A stretch of DNA of 64,000 bases, from assembly GCA_026004615.1 (NCBI GenBank), contig BPJM01000008.1, positions 62,001-126,000 on the forward strand. Direction: 5' to 3'. The DNA comes from Planctomycetota bacterium (GTDB lineage: Bacteria; Planctomycetota; J058; J103). The position numbers and the translations under genes were made by a program. The notes under the pieces were generated by a model, which worked only from the letters and a program-made list of their open reading frames with translations, did not search any database and was not told the origin of the DNA. Positions 54,126 through 63,834 of the stretch are shown piece by piece. Position 1 is the stretch's first letter; every line of letters starts with the position of its first letter.

Positions 54126-54890
54126 TCAGCGCCCCTCGCGCAGCCGGCTGGCGAGGTAGCCCGGCAACCGGTCGACGGCGCGGATCTTCTCGACGGTGCG
54201 CTCGACGTCGTAGTCCAGCCGGTGCCAGGTCACGGTGTCGTCCTCCACCACCACGTAACAGGCGCGGTAGTCGCCGTCGCGCGGCTGGCCGACCGAGCCG
54301 ACGTTGATCAGGAGCTTTTCTCCATCCGGCGGTGGCAGCTTGATGGAGAACCCGTCTCCGCGCGGCGGCGTGAAGCGGCCGCTGGCGGCGATGACCCCGG
54401 GCAGGTGGGTGTGGCCGACGAAGCAGACCCGGCCGACGTGCTGGAAGATGCTCTCCAGTTTGTCGTGATCGAGCACGTCGGTGGGAAAGACGTATTCGCG
54501 CACCGGGTCGCGGGGCGAGCCGTGCGCGAACTCCAGCCCCTGTTCCTCGGCGGTCAGGCGCAGCTCGCCCAGGAACTTCCAGCGCCGGTTGCGCATTTCC
54601 GCTGGCTGCGAGGCGTCGTTGAGCTGGTCGCGCGTCCAGTCGATCGCCATCTTCGCCTTGGGGTTGAACCCGACCGCGCCGTACAGCACCGCCTCTTCGT
54701 GGTTGCCCATGAGGCACCAGCGGAACGAATCGATGGCGATGTCCAGGCAGGCATTGGGGTCCGGCCCGTAACCGATCACGTCGCCCAGGCAGACGATGTC
54801 GTTCTCGAGGCCGCGCGCCCGGATGTCGTCCATGACGACAGCCAGGGCCTCGAGGTTGGCGTGGATGTCCGAGACGATCGCCAGGCGCAC
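54126..54890 (-). CDS. calcineurin-type metallophosphoesterase
   Basis: 254-residue phosphoesterase of the YfcE/MJ0936 type. Motifs: SDIHAN (metal Asp and His), GDVIGYGPDP, GNHEEA, and GHTHLPG near the C-terminus; all metal ligands are present. Substrate unknown, often a cyclic nucleotide or small phosphodiester. It lies between a Trm112-like gene and yidC in one operon driven by the promoter at 55173-55201. ATG 54888-54890. Confidence 0.9.
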   Translation of the reverse strand: MRLAIVSDIHANLEALAVVMDDIRARGLENDIVCLGDVIGYGPDPNACLDIAIDSFRWCLMGNHEEAVLYGAVGFNPKAKMAIDWTRDQLNDASQPAEMRNRRWKFLGELRLTAEEQGLEFAHGSPRDPVREYVFPTDVLDHDKLESIFQHVGRVCFVGHTHLPGVIAASGRFTPPRGDGFSIKLPPPDGEKLLINVGSVGQPRDGDYRACYVVVEDDTVTWHRLDYDVERTVEKIRAVDRLPGYLASRLREGR

Positions 54891-54929
54891 CGCTCCGTCC
54901 TCGTTCGCGCCGGCCCGCGCGACGGCGTC

Positions 54930-55121
54930 CTATTCGGCGGCGGACTCCCCCGCCCCTTCGGCGGCGGGCGCCTCCGCCTCATCGACGAGCATGACGGGGA
55001 TGCCATCGCGGATCGGGTAGCGCCGGCCGCACTGCACGCAGACCAGGCGCTCGCCCTCCAGCTTGACCTCGGTCTTGCAGAGGGGACACGCCAGGATGGC
55101 GAGCAGCTCGTCGTCGATCAT
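54930..55121 (-). CDS. Trm112-family zinc-ribbon protein
   Basis: A 63-residue protein of the Trm112/YcaR group: LLAILACPLCKTEV, then LVCVQCGRRYPIRDGIPVML, with a C-x2-C ... C-x2-C zinc site. Its bacterial members are small proteins found with lipid A or methyltransferase genes; in eukaryotes Trm112 activates methyltransferases. The C-terminus is Ala/Glu-rich. ATG 55119-55121, with AAGGG nearby. First gene of the yidC operon. Confidence 0.88.
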   Translation of the reverse strand: MIDDELLAILACPLCKTEVKLEGERLVCVQCGRRYPIRDGIPVMLVDEAEAPAAEGAGESAAE

Positions 55122-55172
55122 GCCGGAGCCCTTCGCGACCGTGACGCCCGCGGCCGCGTTCCAAAGGCGAAG

Positions 55173-55201
55173 ATCGTATCGCTCGTCCTCCGGGGTGTCA
55201 A
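55173..55201 (-). promoter_or_regulatory. promoter of the trm112-yidC operon
   Basis: On the minus strand TTGACA (55196-55201), exactly 17 bases, TACGAT (55173-55178). This is the best match to the consensus in the window. Confidence 0.85.
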
Positions 55202-55234
55202 GCACGGCTGGCCGGGCACGCAAAGGCGATCGTG

Positions 55235-55263
55235 TTGTCGCAGCCCGGACCGGGTGGTATGGA
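55235..55263 (+). promoter_or_regulatory. lepB promoter
   Basis: TTGTCG (55235-55240), 17 bases, TATGGA (55258-55263). The predicted transcript starts near 55271 and so excludes an in-frame ATG at 55259 as start codon. Confidence 0.55.
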
Positions 55264-55327
55264 TGGAAGCGAATGCGCTGCCCGCCTTCGCGGGGGGGCG
55301 AGCGCTCCAAGGAAGCGAGCGGTCGCG

Positions 55328-55927
55328 ATGCAACCTCGGTTGGCACCCCCGGACCTCCAGCCCCCTGGCCCTGCACCCCTGCCCGGTCGGAATGCAGAGG
55401 GCGAGACCTCCGCGCTGTGGCGCCTGCGCACGGTGTCTGCCGTCTGGGAGCTGTGCAAGACCCTCGCCATCGTCGTGGTGCTGGTGTTCGGCCTGCGCAC
55501 CTTCGTGGTCGAGGCCTACGTGATCCACGGCACCTCGATGGAGCCGACCTTCCACCCCAACGAGCGGCTGCTGGTCTCCAAGTTTGCGCCCCGCTTCGAA
55601 GCGATCCAACGCGGAGACATCATCGTGTTCCGCCACCCGACCGAGCCGGGCAAGCGGCTGATCAAGCGGGTGCTCGGGCTGCCCGGGGAGACGGTCGAGA
55701 TCGAGGACGGCCAGGTCTACATCGACGGTCGCCTGGTGGAGGAGCCGTACCTCGGGCTGCCCGGCGGCGGCGACTTCGGGCCCCACCGGGTGCCGCCGAA
55801 CTGCTACTTCGTGCTCGGCGACAACCGCAAGATCTCCAACGACTCGCGGGTGATCGGCGACGTGCCGGCGGACCTGGTGCTGGGCAAGGCGTTTTTGCTG
55901 TTCTACCCGCACCTGCGCTCGTTCTGA
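55328..55927 (+). CDS. lepB: signal peptidase I
   Basis: Membrane-bound serine protease that removes signal peptides, 199 residues. One transmembrane helix (TLAIVVVLVFGLRTFVVEAY) precedes the catalytic Ser70 (GTSMEPT) and Lys113 (KRLIKRVLGLPGE); box E (VLGDNRKISNDSR) is near the end. The small size and single helix match the type found in many non-proteobacterial groups. ATG 55328 was chosen because the promoter at 55235-55263 makes earlier starts impossible. It is divergent from the trm112 operon. Confidence 0.93.
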   Translation: MQPRLAPPDLQPPGPAPLPGRNAEGETSALWRLRTVSAVWELCKTLAIVVVLVFGLRTFVVEAYVIHGTSMEPTFHPNERLLVSKFAPRFEAIQRGDIIVFRHPTEPGKRLIKRVLGLPGETVEIEDGQVYIDGRLVEEPYLGLPGGGDFGPHRVPPNCYFVLGDNRKISNDSRVIGDVPADLVLGKAFLLFYPHLRSF

Positions 55928-56001
55928 GAGGGATCGGGGCGGCGGGTGGTCTGCCGCAGCCTCCGGACGGCGGGCTGCTTCGGTCCCGGCAGGCCGCCGG
56001 C

Positions 56002-56595
56002 TCAGCGCCTCGCAGCCGCCGCTGCCGCGGTGTGGCCGTGCAGGAACGCCGCCAGCAGCCGCGGGCCCAGTTCGGTCAGGTACGACTCGGGGTGGAACTG
56101 CACCCCTTCCACCGGCAGCGTGCGGTGGCGCACCCCCATGATCACGCCGTCGGCGGTCCAGGCGCTCCGCTCCAGCACCGCGGGCAGGGACGCCGGCTCG
56201 ATGACCAGCGAGTGGTAACGCGCGGCGGGGAACGGATCCGGCAGCCCCGCGAAGAGCCCGCGGCCGTCGTGGTGGATCGGGGAGGTCTTGCCGTGCACCG
56301 GCACCGGCGCCCGCACGATGCGGCCACCGAAGACCTGTCCGATGCACTGGTGGCCCAGGCACACCCCCAGGATGGGGATGCGGCCGGCGAAGCGCCGGAT
56401 GACCTCGCACGAGATGCCCGCCTCGTTCGGGGTGCAGGGGCCGGGTGAGATCACGATGTGGCTCGGCGCCAGCTGCTCGATCTGCGCGAGCGTGATGGCG
56501 TCGTTGCGCACCACCTCGCAGGCGAACCCCATGGGCACGATCGCCTGCCAGAGGTTGTAGACGAACGAGTCGTAGTTGTCGATCAGGAGCACCAT
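56002..56595 (-). CDS. anthranilate/aminodeoxychorismate synthase glutaminase subunit
   Basis: Class I glutamine amidotransferase of the TrpG/PabA type, 197 residues. IDNYDSFVYNL at the start, ISPGPCTPNEAG, nucleophile Cys in GVCLGHQCIGQ, and the His-Glu pair QFHPES. It supplies ammonia to a chorismate-using partner (TrpE or PabB); neither is in the window, so I cannot say whether tryptophan or folate is made. Length is normal for the family. Confidence 0.9.
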   Translation of the reverse strand: MVLLIDNYDSFVYNLWQAIVPMGFACEVVRNDAITLAQIEQLAPSHIVISPGPCTPNEAGISCEVIRRFAGRIPILGVCLGHQCIGQVFGGRIVRAPVPVHGKTSPIHHDGRGLFAGLPDPFPAARYHSLVIEPASLPAVLERSAWTADGVIMGVRHRTLPVEGVQFHPESYLTELGPRLLAAFLHGHTAAAAAARR

Positions 56596-56704
56596 CGGAC
56601 GGAGAGGCTAGCGCCCGCAGGGCCGGCCCGTCAACGGCGCGCGCGGCCGGCGGGGCGGCACCGCCCGCCAGGCCGGCTTGCGGCGCTGCCACGGGCGGCC
56701 CGGC

Positions 56705-57784
56705 TCAATCCGGGCGGCGCGCGACGACGATCTTGGACAGGAAGTTGGGCCGGGTCTCGAGCACCTCGAAACCGCACTCGGCCAGCATCCCCTCCAGCGG
56801 GTCCTGGGTGTAGCCCTTGTAGTACGGCTCGTGGTAGAGCACCGGAAACGCTTCCATCATCTCGCTCAGCTCGGGCGCGTCGTTGCGCTGTACCGAGTCG
56901 CACACGACGAAGCGGCCGCCCGGGCGCACCACGCGCAGCGCCTCGCGCGCGACGTTGCGGCGTGCCTGGGCGGGTAGCTCGTGGAACAGGAAGATCGAGG
57001 TCGCCGCGTCGAAGCTCGCCCCGGCGAGCGGCATCGCCTCGGCATTCTCCGCCAGCAGGCTCAGCTCCGGCACCTCCGCCAGCAGCCGGCGCGCGTGCTG
57101 GAGGTAGTACGGGCTGAGATCGAGTCCGTAGAGCTTCGCCGCCGGCAGGGTGCGGTGGAGCTGGAGCAGGAACCGCCCGGTACCGCAGGCGATGTCCAGG
57201 ATGCGCGGGCGCGCCTCGCCCGCGAGCCCCGCGCGCAGCGGCGGGATGAGCTGCCGGCGCATGATGTCGGCCGTGCCGAGGAACAGCACCTCCACCCCGA
57301 CGTCGTACAGGCGCGCCGACCGCTCGCTGAACCAGCCGTCGGTCTGCCAGTGGAAGGTGCGCAGGTAGTAGCGCGGATATTCGCCCCGCCGCGCCTGCTG
57401 CGGCAGCTCGTCGTGCTGGCCGTGGTAGCGCCGCCACAGCACCCGCGGCGCGTCGCCCAGCGCCGCCGGCGCCACCCGCAGATACTGCCGCAGTGGGAAC
57501 TGCAACAGCAGCTCGAAGGGGTACTCGCCCCGCTCGGCGTGCTCCAGGTCGCGCTCCAGCAGCTCGGCGAACCGCCGCTGGCTCAGCTCGAGCGTGCGCC
57601 CCGAGATGCGGCGGCCGAGCCCGGGCTCCATCGCCAGGTGGAACAGGCTGATGAACGTCCCGCAGAAGGCGGCCAGCCCGCGCTGCTGCGCCCGGTAGCG
57701 CGCCCGCCGCCAGCGCCGCCGCAGCGCTTCCAGTCCGAGCTCGCCGAACAGTCCCCGCGCTCGCTCCGTCACGCTCGCGACCAT
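56705..57784 (-). CDS. class I SAM-dependent methyltransferase
   Basis: 359-residue methyltransferase. An N-terminal helical region (about 170 residues, LFHLAMEPGLGRRISGRTLE) precedes the Rossmann domain: motif I ILDIACGTGRFLLQLH, YGLDLSPYYLQHARRLL, AENAEAMPLAGASFDAAT, and RVVRPGGRFVVCDSVQ. The N-terminal extension resembles that of cyanobacterial and plastid methyltransferases of uncertain substrate. It is divergent from the YfbK-like gene. Confidence 0.85.
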   Translation of the reverse strand: MVASVTERARGLFGELGLEALRRRWRRARYRAQQRGLAAFCGTFISLFHLAMEPGLGRRISGRTLELSQRRFAELLERDLEHAERGEYPFELLLQFPLRQYLRVAPAALGDAPRVLWRRYHGQHDELPQQARRGEYPRYYLRTFHWQTDGWFSERSARLYDVGVEVLFLGTADIMRRQLIPPLRAGLAGEARPRILDIACGTGRFLLQLHRTLPAAKLYGLDLSPYYLQHARRLLAEVPELSLLAENAEAMPLAGASFDAATSIFLFHELPAQARRNVAREALRVVRPGGRFVVCDSVQRNDAPELSEMMEAFPVLYHEPYYKGYTQDPLEGMLAECGFEVLETRPNFLSKIVVARRPD

Positions 57785-58084
57785 GACCGGTGGCCCCTGG
57801 CTGTGCCTTCGCCCCGCGGGCCGCCCTGCCCGCCGTCCCGAGTATTGCCACGCGCTGCGAACTGCCGCAAGCGCGCGCGGCGCTGCTCCGGGGCGCGGCC
57901 CGCGCTGCGGCCCGCCGCTGCCCCGTGGGCGCCGCCGCAGCTCCTGCCGCGCCCGCGCGAGCGCTTCGCGCGCACGACCTCGAATAGGCGCGCCCGCGCC
58001 CGGTCCTCACCCCACGAGCGAGGCGGGCGGCTCGGGCGCAGGTCGCGCGCGATTGCTGCTGTGCGCATGCGGGGAGGACGGGCA
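57785..58084. other. divergent spacer
   Basis: 300 bases between the methyltransferase and the VWA lipoprotein. Apart from the GGAGG site (about 58072-58076) for the rightward gene I see no element. Confidence 0.35.
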
Positions 58085-59779
58085 ATGGTGATCGCAGAGC
58101 AGGGGTGCCGGCACGGGCTGTGGCTCGCGGCGGGGCTCGTCGCGGTGCTGGGGGCAGCGGGCTGCTGGGGGGGCGAAGGGCTCGCGCCGCAGAGACCTGT
58201 CGCCGGGCACGCCGGGGCGCCGGCAGCGGAGCGCACCGCCGGTGGCCGGGCGCGGCCGGGCAGCGAAGAGAGCGGTGCCGGCGGGCGCCTGCGCGAGCCG
58301 GCGCGTGCTCTCGCGGCCACGGCGCCGCCCTGCACCGGCGGCACGCAGGTGCCGAACGACCAGCCCTACGACGCCATGTTCTTCCGCCACTACGGGGTGC
58401 ATCCGTTCGTGGATACCGAGGACGACCGGCTGTCGACCTTCGCGCTCGATGTCGACACCGCCAGCTACACGATCGCCCGGCGCTATCTGCAGGACGGACA
58501 CCTGCCCCCGCCCGAGGCGGTGCGGGTGGAGGAGTTCGTCAACGCCTTCGCATACGACGAGCCCGCGCCCAGCGGTGCCGACTTCACGCTGGTGGCGGAC
58601 GGCGCGGCGCTCGCCACCGGCCAGCGGCGCTGGCTGGTGCGCTTCGGGCTGCATGCGCGCCAGGTAGCGCGCGAGCACCGCCCGCCGGCGCTGCTCGTCT
58701 TCGTGGTCGACGTCTCGGGATCGATGGCGCGCGAGGACCGGCTCGGCGCGGTCAAGCACGCCCTCGGCACCTTGCTCGAGCAGCTGCGGCCCGACGACCG
58801 CGTGGGGCTGGTGACCTACGGCTCGCGCGGCCAGGTGGTGCTGGAGCCGAGCGCGGACCGGGCGGCGCTACGCCAGGCGATCCAGGCGTTGCAACCCGGT
58901 GGGGCGACCAACGCCGAGGAGGGGCTGGTGCTGGCCTACGAGCTCGCGCGGCGCCACTTCCGCGCGGGTGCGATCCACCGGCTGATCCTGTGTTCCGACG
59001 GGGTGGCGAACGTCGGCCGCACGGGGGCGGACTCGATCCTCGCCCGGGTGGCGAAGGAGGCGCGGAGCGGGATCGAGCTCAGCACCGTCGGCTTCGGCAT
59101 GGGCAACTACAACGACGTGCTCATGGAGCAGCTCGCCGACAAGGGCGACGGCAACTACGCCTACGTGGACACGCCCGAGCAGGCGCGGCGCGTGTTCGCC
59201 GAGCAGCTGGAGGGCATGCTGGTGACCGTGGCGCGCGACGCCAAGGTGCAGGTGGAGTGGAACCCCGAGGTGGTGCAGAGCTGGCGGCTGCTCGGCTACG
59301 AGAACCGCTACCTGCGCGATCAGGACTTCCGTGACGAGCGGGTGGATGGCGGCGAGGTCGGCGCCGGCCACCAGGTGACGGCGCTGTACGAGATCAAGCT
59401 GCGCGAGCGGCCGGCCGGGCAGCGGGTGGCGGTGCTGCGGCTGCGCTACAAGACCGCGGCCGATGCGGCCGAGGTGGTGGAGCTGGAGCGCAAGCTCAGC
59501 CGGTCGGCGCTCGCGCCGAGCCTGGCAGCTGCCCCGCGCTCGCTGCGGCTGGCGGCGGTGGCGGCGGGGCTCGCCGAGCTGTTGCGCGAATCCTACTGGG
59601 TGCGCGAGCGCGACCCCGAGGAGCTGCTCGCGCTCGCCGCCTCGCTTCCCGGGGCCTTCGAGGGCGAGCCGCGCGTGCGCGAGCTGGCCGAGCTGGTGCA
59701 GGCCGCCGTCCGGCTGCGCCAGCAGCGCAGCCAGCCGGCTGTGGCCGAAGCCGATCCCGTGCCGCCGGTGTTGCGATGA
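58085..59779 (+). CDS. YfbK-type VWA lipoprotein
   Basis: 564 residues, exported and lipidated (signal ending LGAAGC, lipobox). The N-terminal part after a low-complexity linker has the YfbK-like block FFRHYGVHPFVDTEDDRLST and ALDVDTASYTIARRYL, then VWA with metal site DVSGS, GGATNAEEGL and LCSDGVANVG, and a C-terminal DUF3520-like part (GENRYL-like RLLGYENRYLRDQDF). This architecture (DUF3520 with VWA) is widespread in bacteria; function is not established. ATG 58085 has GGAGG eight bases upstream. It is the second VWA lipoprotein of the window but not a close paralogue of the one at 31001. Confidence 0.9.
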   Translation: MVIAEQGCRHGLWLAAGLVAVLGAAGCWGGEGLAPQRPVAGHAGAPAAERTAGGRARPGSEESGAGGRLREPARALAATAPPCTGGTQVPNDQPYDAMFFRHYGVHPFVDTEDDRLSTFALDVDTASYTIARRYLQDGHLPPPEAVRVEEFVNAFAYDEPAPSGADFTLVADGAALATGQRRWLVRFGLHARQVAREHRPPALLVFVVDVSGSMAREDRLGAVKHALGTLLEQLRPDDRVGLVTYGSRGQVVLEPSADRAALRQAIQALQPGGATNAEEGLVLAYELARRHFRAGAIHRLILCSDGVANVGRTGADSILARVAKEARSGIELSTVGFGMGNYNDVLMEQLADKGDGNYAYVDTPEQARRVFAEQLEGMLVTVARDAKVQVEWNPEVVQSWRLLGYENRYLRDQDFRDERVDGGEVGAGHQVTALYEIKLRERPAGQRVAVLRLRYKTAADAAEVVELERKLSRSALAPSLAAAPRSLRLAAVAAGLAELLRESYWVRERDPEELLALAASLPGAFEGEPRVRELAELVQAAVRLRQQRSQPAVAEADPVPPVLR

Positions 59780-59795
59780 GCGCTCCGGTGCAGCT

Positions 59796-60308
59796 GCCCA
59801 ACGAGAATGTCCGCTTCGCACCCGTTGGCGATATCCGCTTCTCCGGAGCGCCGGAGGTGGGCTTGGGGGCGGGGAGCTGAGGTGGACCAGGCGAGGGCGG
59901 GATCGGCTGGGGGTGCTGCGGGCGAGGGCGGAAGGGCAGCTGGGCAGGTCCGAGCCGGCCCGACGGCCGGGGGGAGCAGGCGCCAGCTCCCCCCGCTGCT
60001 CGAGCAGCCCACCCCCTCGAGCTCCAGGCGCGGAGCCGTCCGGCGCGTGCGCGAACGGAGCACCCCCGGCGGCGGCGAGCCCTCCCCAAGCCCGCGTGAA
60101 CGCCAGGCTACAAGCCCGGGGGCTGTGGACAGTGACGCCCGTGCCGGCGGCATGCACAGCTCGGGGAGGAGCCGCCCTCGCCGCCTTGGACAGGACTCTG
60201 GCCTGTCCACCCTGCCTACAGCCCGATTACGGATGGAGCGTTCCCTACTTCCAGGAGCGACGGTCTACGCCTCTCCCGCTGGTCCTGAGGCGGACATTTC
60301 GATTGGGC
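59796..60308. mobile_element. insertion-sequence remnant with inverted ends
   Basis: The 19-base end GCCCAACGAGAATGTCCGC (59796-59814) is matched in inverted form at 60290-60308 (16 of 19). Each end has a second, looser copy next to it (near 59820 and 60315-60335), as in IS21-type ends with multiple binding sites. No transposase is left between them. A perfect hairpin TGGACAGG/CCTGTCCA lies at 60187-60209. Confidence 0.5.
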
Positions 60309-60399
60309 GAGAGGTGCGGTAATTTCTATTGGTTGCTACAACCTCGGCGACTTCCCTTGAACTGCGTGGCAAGACAATGTTAGCCTGGCGGAGCCGTCC

Positions 60400-60513
60400 G
60401 GACCGACCGCCGACGAGCGCCGTCGCCTCGCAAGCTGGGGGGGGTGACCTCGATTCCGACTATGGGACAGTGACCATGGACCGACCGCCGACGAGCGCCG
60501 TCGCCTCGCAAGC
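60400..60513 (+). repeat. 36-base direct repeat across the Fe-S gene start
   Basis: 60400-60435 and 60478-60513 are identical. The distance (78 bases) is a multiple of three, and both lie in the frame of the following gene, encoding [12 protein letters not shown] twice. Confidence 0.9.
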
Positions 60514-62674
60514 CCACCCGCTCACCTGGCTGCTGGACGCCCAGGCGGGGGCGGCGGATCTCTCCGGGCCGCCGGTCTGGTCCGGGGCGCTGTGCGCCGG
60601 CTTCGCCGGGGGCCGCGACGGCTGCTCGGCCTGCCACGAGACGTGCCCTCACGGGGCGCTCTCGAGGACGGCGGACGCGATCACGATCGATGGCGACGCG
60701 TGCCAGCGGTGCGGGGCGTGCGTCTCGGCGTGCCCGACGGGTGCCCTGCAGCGCCGTTTCCTGCCGGATGCCGACATCTTCGCAACGCTCGAACGGGCCC
60801 TGCCGCCGGAGGGAACCAAGCCTTCTGCCCTCGTGCTGCGGTGCAGGCACGAAGCCGGCGGGCCGCTCGAGGGTCTGGCGTCCGGCGGCGGCCGAGCCGT
60901 CTCGATCGGGGCGCCTTCCATCCATCTCTTCTCCGAGGCGCACCTGTTGGGAGCGGTGGGCATGGGCTTTCGTGCGGTGCTTCTCGAGCCTTGCGAGCGG
61001 TGCCGGGGGGAGCGCGGCGTCGATCACCCGCAGCGCGTCGCCGACCTGGCCAACCGCCTGCTGGCCGCCTGGGGCCTCGATGAGGAGCGCTGCCGGGTGG
61101 GCCGCAGCGCCGAACCGGAGACGGCCGATTGGCTCGCCGGTGTCGCCGCTCTCGAGGCGCGCCCCTGGACGCCGCCGCAGAGCATCCTCAGCCGCCGCGA
61201 GGTCATCGCGGACCTGGCGGCGCACTTCGAGGCGGTGGCGGGGGCCCGCGGTGGCGTCGCGGCGAAGAGGACCGATCCCTATGGGGAGCCGGCCGTTGAC
61301 GACCAACGCTGCACACTGTGCGGTACGTGCGCGCGCGTCTGCCCCACCGGGGCGCTGAACCTCTCCGTCGAGGAGGGCCTGTCGCTGCGCGCGGTGGACT
61401 GCGTCGCCTGCGGCCTCTGCGAGGCGCTCTGCGGCGAGGAGGCCGTTGCCGTCAGCTGCGTCCTTCCGGCCGGAGCCGCAAGCCGCCAGCGCCGCGTGCT
61501 CAAGCAGTCGCAGTGGCACCGCTGCCCCGACTGCGGCCGGACGACTTACAGCCGGGACTACGTGGCCCGGCTGGAGAGCCTCCTCGACCGTTCCTCCCAC
61601 TACGCAACACCGCAGGCCCGCGAGCTGTTGAGGCTCTGCGAGCCGTGCAAGGGCCGCCGCGCCATCGGGCCGCTCCTGGACGCCGAGGCCGGCGCCGCCG
61701 GTTCACCCGACGGGGGTTGTGGGGCCGTTGGGAAGTCGGCGCTTGTTCGTCTGCCGATCCTCGGATCCCCCTCGCCGCAAGGCCCGCCGGCGCCCGAAGG
61801 CGCCGCCGGGGACGCCGCTGGGGTCTCGCGCCGCGACTTTTTGCGCGCCGCCGCCTTGATCGCTGCGGGCGCGGGCTTCGCGGCGTCCCGTGCCGCGGCA
61901 GAGACGGGTGGCGGCGGGACCGGCTCTGTGGCCGAGGGGCCCGGTGTTCCGAGCTGGGATCCCAGCCTCATCGACCGCAACGCGCTGATCCGCATGCAGG
62001 CGGACCTGGGCAGGGCGCTTGAGAAGCCGATGGCGCAGCGCCGCTGGGTCATGGTCATCGACCTCGGCAAGTGTGTCGGCTGCCACGCCTGCACGATCGC
62101 CTGTGTCGCCGAGAACCAGCTCCCTCCGGGAGTCGTATACCGGCCCGTCATCGAGGAGGAGATCGGAACCTACCCGAATGTGCGCCGCCGCTTCGTGCCG
62201 CGGCCCTGTATGCAGTGTGAGGAGCCGCCCTGTGTGCCGGTCTGTCCCGTGAACGCCACCTGGAAGCGCCCCGACGGCATCACGGTGATCGACTACAACC
62301 GGTGCATTGGCTGCCGCTACTGCCTGACGGCCTGCCCGTACAGCGCTCGGACGTCGGACTTCGGTGAGTTCTACTCGGATGGCACGCCGGCTCGGCAGCC
62401 CTACGAGGAGTTGGCCAACTACGAGTATAAGTCACGCTGGCGGCGCAGCGGAGGCGGGTCGCCCGTCGGCAACGCGCGCAAGTGCCACTTCTGCATCCAC
62501 CGCATCGAGGAGGGCATGCTGCCCGCCTGCGTGACCACATGCATCGGCGTCGCGACCTATTTCGGCGACGCCAACGACCCGCAGAGCCTGGTCTCCGAGC
62601 TGATCTCGTCCTCCCGCGTCGTGCGGCTGAAGGAGGAGATGGGCACGCGCCCCAACGTGTACTACCTCATGTGA
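60476..62674 (+). CDS. Fe-S fusion: ferredoxin module joined to Tat-type NrfC/DmsB-like subunit
   Basis: 732 residues, predicted electron-transfer subunit. The N-terminal half (1-420) holds ferredoxin-like cluster motifs [45 protein letters not shown] and [11 protein letters not shown] plus two CxxC pairs. A twin-arginine signal, [19 protein letters not shown], begins at residue 451, in the middle, followed by a standard four-cluster NrfC/DmsB domain ([43 protein letters not shown]). The inner signal suggests that two genes have fused, or that an undetected stop or frame error was missed. NrfD-like and Mo-subunit genes follow with overlapping ends. Start ATG 60476 or the upstream ATG at 60377. 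Confidence 0.8.
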   Translation: MDRPPTSAVASQAHPLTWLLDAQAGAADLSGPPVWSGALCAGFAGGRDGCSACHETCPHGALSRTADAITIDGDACQRCGACVSACPTGALQRRFLPDADIFATLERALPPEGTKPSALVLRCRHEAGGPLEGLASGGGRAVSIGAPSIHLFSEAHLLGAVGMGFRAVLLEPCERCRGERGVDHPQRVADLANRLLAAWGLDEERCRVGRSAEPETADWLAGVAALEARPWTPPQSILSRREVIADLAAHFEAVAGARGGVAAKRTDPYGEPAVDDQRCTLCGTCARVCPTGALNLSVEEGLSLRAVDCVACGLCEALCGEEAVAVSCVLPAGAASRQRRVLKQSQWHRCPDCGRTTYSRDYVARLESLLDRSSHYATPQARELLRLCEPCKGRRAIGPLLDAEAGAAGSPDGGCGAVGKSALVRLPILGSPSPQGPPAPEGAAGDAAGVSRRDFLRAAALIAAGAGFAASRAAAETGGGGTGSVAEGPGVPSWDPSLIDRNALIRMQADLGRALEKPMAQRRWVMVIDLGKCVGCHACTIACVAENQLPPGVVYRPVIEEEIGTYPNVRRRFVPRPCMQCEEPPCVPVCPVNATWKRPDGITVIDYNRCIGCRYCLTACPYSARTSDFGEFYSDGTPARQPYEELANYEYKSRWRRSGGGSPVGNARKCHFCIHRIEEGMLPACVTTCIGVATYFGDANDPQSLVSELISSSRVVRLKEEMGTRPNVYYLM

Positions 62675-63834
62675 GAATCACCGTGACCACATCTGCGCGA
62701 CAACGCGGGCTCTGGCTGCTGGCACTCGGCTGCCTCGTCGCTGGCGGGTTGGGGATGGCCGTCTATCTCGGCAGGGGGCACCTCGCCGCCGCCTACGGCA
62801 GCTACGTTCCGTGGGGGCTGTGGGTCGCCTGCTACAGCTGGCTGGTCGGCCTCTCCTTCGGCGCGTTTTTCGTTGCCGCTGCCGCGCACCTTGCGCCTGT
62901 CCGGTGGCTCGCACCGCTGGTGCGTCTGGCCCTGGTCGCCGCTCTGGCGGCGTATCTCGCAGGCATGCTGTCGATCTGGCTGGACCTGGGGCGGCCCGAG
63001 CGGGTCTGGCATCTGCTCGCGTACACGGACTTCGGGTCAATCATGGGCATCATGGCGTGGTCCTACACGCTCTACGGCTGCCTCCTAGTGGCGGCGACGG
63101 TGCTCTCGCTGGCCAGAGGCCGGGTGGCCGGCCGCGCGCTCAATGTGCTGCTGGGGACCGGGCTCGTCCTGTCGGTTGCGGCCGCGGGCGCGGCGGGGGC
63201 GCTCTTCGGCGCGGTCGGGGCGCGGCCGTACTGGAACGAGGGCATCCTTCCCCTCATGTTCCTGTTCGGGGCGGCGGTCTCAGGCAGCGCGTTCGTCGCC
63301 GCGGCGGCGTGGCTCCTGCGTCCCGACCGGCCCGCGCCTGAACTCGAAAGCGCCGTCGTCGGGCTCGGCCGCGCCGTCCTGATCGCGCTGCCGATCTACT
63401 TGCTGCTCGAATGGGCCAAGTACTCGATCGTCTGGCTCGCCGCCGTGGGCACGCACGTCGAGGCGCTGAATCTGGTCCTCTTCGGCCCGTACTGGTGGGT
63501 CTTCTGGGTGGTGCACCTCGGACTGGGCGTGGCGGTGCCGCTGGCTGTGCTCGCGATTCGGGGCCGGTCGCCGGCGGCCGTGGCCGCCGCCTGCGGCCTG
63601 GTCGCGATCACCTTCCTGGCCGTCCGCCTGAACATCGTCCTCCCCGCCCTCGCCGTTGAGGAGTTGCGTGGGCTGGAGCAGGCTTTCGTCCATCCCCGAC
63701 TCTCTTTCGCGTACACGCCCACCCTGATCGAGTGGCTCGTTCAGATCTGGATCATCGGGATCGCGGGGATCGTTTTGCTGGCCGCGAGGCGCTGGCTGAA
63801 GCTCTTTGTCGGCGCGGAGGCAACGCATGGCTGA
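62671..63834 (+). CDS. NrfD/PsrC-like membrane anchor
   Basis: 387 residues with about nine hydrophobic helices, for example [40 protein letters not shown] and [20 protein letters not shown]. NrfD-type subunits oxidise quinols and pass electrons to the Fe-S partner. The GTG at 62671 overlaps the Fe-S gene stop (GTGA). It is followed by a Tat-bearing catalytic subunit, so the set resembles a Psr/Ttr/Dms-type membrane-bound molybdoenzyme. The electron acceptor cannot be told from this fragment. Confidence 0.85.
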   Translation: MRITVTTSARQRGLWLLALGCLVAGGLGMAVYLGRGHLAAAYGSYVPWGLWVACYSWLVGLSFGAFFVAAAAHLAPVRWLAPLVRLALVAALAAYLAGMLSIWLDLGRPERVWHLLAYTDFGSIMGIMAWSYTLYGCLLVAATVLSLARGRVAGRALNVLLGTGLVLSVAAAGAAGALFGAVGARPYWNEGILPLMFLFGAAVSGSAFVAAAAWLLRPDRPAPELESAVVGLGRAVLIALPIYLLLEWAKYSIVWLAAVGTHVEALNLVLFGPYWWVFWVVHLGLGVAVPLAVLAIRGRSPAAVAAACGLVAITFLAVRLNIVLPALAVEELRGLEQAFVHPRLSFAYTPTLIEWLVQIWIIGIAGIVLLAARRWLKLFVGAEATHG

